In this document: in pieces, positions 61,001-64,000 of the stretch
How the letters are laid out: every line of letters begins with the position of its first letter
Position numbering within the stretch: position 1 is the first letter of the stretch
Source: Tigriopus japonicus
Taxonomy: Eukaryota; Arthropoda; Copepoda; Harpacticoida; Harpacticidae
Assembly (NCBI GenBank): GCA_010645155.1
Contig: JAAGOF010000064.1
Span: forward strand, 1,772,123-1,836,122
Length of the DNA stretch: 64,000 nucleotides
Direction of reading: 5' to 3'
Program-made: the position numbers and the translations under genes
Notes under the pieces: generated by a model
Databases searched by the model: none
Told to the model about the DNA's origin: nothing
Seen by the model: only the letters and a program-made list of their open reading frames with translations

Positions 61001-61885
61001 ACTATCGAAGTCTCATCCATTGAAGCGAGGCTCATTTCAGCTTCATTTTCTCGCTGTCACATCATCAGGAGCTTTTTTGTTGTCGCTGATGTTGGCGTCT
61101 CAAAGTGTTCAGAGAGCGATTGGCACTCTCCAATGCTCTAATAGGCAGAGAAATGTTGAATAAAAAATGACTTGCATCAAGGCCATGAATACGTTTATAA
61201 ATGGGAACTCCTTAAAAGGAGTGACAAGTCTATTTGTCCAAAGCCCTGAATTTCTAACCAACTGGACATCGGCATCATATTTGGGTCTTATCGATGGTGC
61301 TTATGTAGAGAGCCAAGAGATTGATAAAAAGAATCCTGTTTCCCATTCACACAACAGGAAAAGTGGTATCTCAGGTCAGATTTCAAATCATCTTTGTGAT
61401 GGAGAGGACAGTACCATCAGCATAGTCGTATTGGCAGCTATTGATTGAGAGCCTCGGAGATTTGGCATCACAACCGTAATCTGATATGCGGGAATAATGA
61501 AGCCAACCAAGTCCTGGTCCAAACTTCCCAATGCCAAGAGTGACAGACTCGGCCAATTATGGCTACTTTAGCATCTTTGGCATCGCATGACCGCGGATGA
61601 AACGAATGATAATGATGATGAAGATTCTAGCCTTGCCGTTGTCATCCCCCAACCGTCCCCTCCAATCGAGTAGTATTTAGTGTCTTTTTTTGCATTCAGT
61701 GCGTTACTTATCGTATCTTGATTGCGACTTGAAAATGAAACGAGTTTCTTTTCATCCATTCATGCCAGCCACAAAACTTACCTGTAACCCCAAAAGGCCT
61801 TTGACTTGACTAGTGGCCACTTGAATCGACACGGCCGATGTGAAGGCTGAGATCACGGGAGACGAGATGAAATGAACGAGGAAGC
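58044..61885 (-). CDS. SLC26A11: SLC26A11-like sulfate/anion transporter, C-terminal eight exons (5' partial)
   Basis: Minus-strand exons in order: 61782-61885, 59710-59826, 59440-59620, 59193-59360, 58820-59122, 58564-58709, 58279-58461 and 58044-58205. All have GT-AG borders and matching phase, giving 453 residues to TAG. The first exon reads FLVHFISSPVISAFTSA, the hallmark mid-domain segment of SLC26/SulP carriers. Later come LPVTSAFSRSAVNSSSG and IPKSALSAVI, both conserved positions of the family. A cytosolic STAS domain occupies about the last 115 residues, with MDMSQVREMDYTAASGIRGL (visible residues 386-405). Known relatives move sulfate, chloride and other anions across membranes independently of sodium. 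Six introns are 70-110 bp; that between the first two exons is 1955 bp. The N-terminal helices are missing: nothing matching was found from 61886 to the window end. Confidence 0.9.
59827..61781. other. Large intron within the transporter gene
   Basis: A 1955-bp intron in a gene whose other visible introns are all about 70-110 bp. It contains a plus-strand 93-codon ATG frame (61167-61448) with no recognised content. No transposon ends were found. Confidence 0.6.
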
Positions 61886-64000
61886 CTGGAAGACAAATAA
61901 AAGAACCTGACAATGAGATGGTCATTTCAGTGGTAAAAAAGAGGTAAAATATAGATTCATTTGATGCGATGCACGTTATCCTGTTTAGCTCGGGCTTTTA
62001 ACTTAAGTGCATTTTCATTATTGCAACGTCAATGCTCACGTAGCAATTCGCCGCACTTTCGGCTCAAAGCGACCTCAATGTCGATTTGAAGATGGAAAAA
62101 GCCTCCAAATTGATGGAGATTTCCGCACGCCATCTTGAATTGTTGAAGGAAAAAAACATCTCTGCCTTTTTCTGTATGAATCTTGGGCCATGAACCTTGG
62201 GAGGTTTTAGTGGTCTTTCAACAATAGGTTAGAACCGGACCTTTTCTTCCCATCATTGGGGCTTGGAGGCACCGATTGCATGTCGAGATGAAAGACAAGA
62301 GTGATCAAGAACGGACGGAGGAAGCCTCAGGGAGTGAGGTGTGATCCGTTCTGGAAGAGGACAAAGTCCAGTCCTCTTCAATGAGGGGCTTTGATCTCTT
62401 CGTTTCTAATCAGACCAATGCAATCAATTGATCGATTAAATCGCGCTCCAAGTGAAACTGCCATGGAGAAATGAAGTCTCTGAAGTAGTGACTTTGGTCA
62501 CGACATCATCATTATCCATCTTGCCAAGAAGACAGAGTACCACCGAGTCCATCGAGAGCCACCTGGCCCGGGTTTGAATAAGAAAACGACCTCGCGTTTT
62601 AATTCGATAATGACTTGACGGATGGTGCGAGAGGCCCAGAATGACGCTGATTTCTTTAATTTGAAATCAGATTTTTGGGGCCAAGTTTCCCTCATCATGG
62701 GCCCCATTCCGGTTCTACGTACGTAGATCGATAGGAGGTGCTGGAGCGTTCTTAGAAGAGGAAGAAAAGGCCGTAATCTAGATTTAGTCGGGGATAATTA
62801 GGAGCCCGTCTGATCTCGTTTGACAGAATTATTAGAGAGAGAGAGAGAGGCCCATCGTCAAAGAGATCAGGTGAGGGAGAGAGAGAGAGAGAAGTGGTTT
62901 CCCAGGCTCACATGGAAAGATTGAGAACGAACTCTGACCCGATTTGCCACCCATTTCCTTGAGTTCTATGAAAAATCAAACGTCAAACAGACAAAAACTA
63001 ACAACAACAATATGGACAGGGTGAAAGTGACGGGATGTTTCTAATGACCCAATGTGGTACTCGTATCTACGAGAGGGTGGGTATCTTCCCATCAAGATGA
63101 AGCCTCGCTTCCAAACGAGGAATCAGAGGATAGGTTGGTTGGTTGGTTGGAGAAGAACTTCACTGTCATTTGAACATGTTTTATATGGGCACCGGAGATC
63201 ATGATGATCTTCTCGACGACATTACGCACTTGCAATGATGCCAAACCAACTCGACTAATGGTTTTCAAATCATAGCGTTCTCAACATCATTAAAGACGGT
63301 TATGACGAGCAAAAATCTCTCTACGATGCTCAAAGTTGAGCCTCATGTGAAAAACACAGCACGAGATTCCAAATCCAGTTCGTTTGTTTCCCAGGATCTC
63401 GACGTATTATATTCTGACAATTTTCAACTTCAAACTTACTTCCTTCCTTCGCCAAGAGGCAAGCAACAAGCAAGCAAGCAAGCAAGCAAGCAATCGAGTC
63501 CATTTTGGACAAAACCACAAGAATAAATACACACCAGAGTCTAACCAAGCCAAGAAGAGGTTTACGACTTCCTTTGTGGAATATAAATATTGGCATTGGC
63601 CCAAGCTAGTTGCACTTCAAGCTATTCACTACGAGATCTTTCGAGTCTGACAATCTTTGAGCGATGGGCAGCACCAGCAGCACTCCCTCCACCGAAAAAA
63701 CACCCCCGCATTCATCCCTTGAAAAGGCTGGAAAGATGGGCCATCACCTGCACCTTCTCTCCCCCAATGACCTTCACTGACAAGTAAGGGGGAATGATCG
63801 ATTTTTCATACCTCTCGACCTTAGCTAAAGGATCTCGTAAATGTGCATATGCCCGTGTTGAAGAAATCGCATTAAAACGAGACCAATATATTCAGGCCTC
63901 ACAGGCCTTTTACGTACTTGCCTTCACAAAGCGCTTGATAGAGAAAGCTAGCATCGTATTTATGAAAGGATTAGATCCAAAGCACGGTGGATGATGATGG
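61886..64000. other. Upstream part of the transporter locus, no exon recognised
   Basis: No SLC26 N-terminal exon was identified, so this is probably intron. It includes GA tracts (62834-62849, 62877-62892), GGTT (63133-63150) and CAAG (63467-63493) microsatellites. A short plus-strand ATG frame at 63664 begins MGSTSSTPS, a myristoylation-like start, but stops after 37 codons just before a gtaagg site. Confidence 0.4.
63467..63493. repeat. (CAAG)n microsatellite
   Basis: Nearly seven CAAG units. The opposite-strand frames encoding repeated LLAC are artefacts of this repeat. Confidence 0.85.

Noticed and set aside
63330..63604. Minus-strand ORFs with repeated LLAC
   Set aside because: They are a translation of the CAAG microsatellite.

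Overview
This is a stretch of a eukaryotic, almost certainly arthropod, nuclear genome. It has spliced genes with GT-AG introns, several very short introns (46-110 bp) next to multi-kilobase ones, AATAAA poly(A) signals, AT-rich intergenic DNA, microsatellites and DNA-transposon debris. The best-recognised protein is a B-type muscarinic receptor, a type described from insects and other ecdysozoans. A crustacean (for example a copepod) would fit the compact introns, but that is inference. No bacterial-style operons, tRNAs, rRNAs or CRISPR arrays were seen.

Layout. (1) 0.85-1.82 kb: a complete two-exon gene for a small secreted protein of unknown family, plus strand. (2) 1.8-15.4 kb: mostly gene-poor, with a probable decayed DNA element near 3.6-4.35 kb, the last two exons of an unidentified minus-strand gene (9.78-9.95 kb), and long unassigned ORFs at 10.9 and 12.5-13.2 kb. 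(3) 15.43-16.14 kb: a two-exon EF-hand calcium-binding protein. (4) 21.6-22.5 kb: a candidate two-exon orphan gene. (5) 25.14-25.86 kb (minus): a single-exon basic protein with one C-terminal membrane segment. (6) 26.7-38.7 kb: intergenic DNA with weak exon candidates, including a compact 63-residue ORF at 34.3 kb and an unassigned 35.0-35.5 kb ORF, both minus. (7) 38.79-46.36 kb (plus): a four-exon mAChR-B-like GPCR of 1184 residues. It has an unusually long third intracellular loop, and two antisense ORFs lie in its first intron. (8) 47.90-48.51 kb: an intact hAT-type MITE with 8-bp target-site duplications. (9) 48.5-58 kb: intergenic DNA holding one of two copies of a dispersed repeat (the other is at 23.3 kb). 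(10) 58.04-61.89 kb (minus): the C-terminal eight exons of an SLC26A11-like sulfate/anion transporter, ending in a STAS domain. Its N-terminal exons lie outside the window or were not found.

The genes look independently transcribed and no functional cluster is evident. The exon models for the receptor, the transporter and the 113-residue secreted protein rest on agreeing splice phase and, for the first two, clear family similarity. The EF-hand model needs an unusual acceptor. Everything called a candidate rests on an open frame plus splice motifs only.
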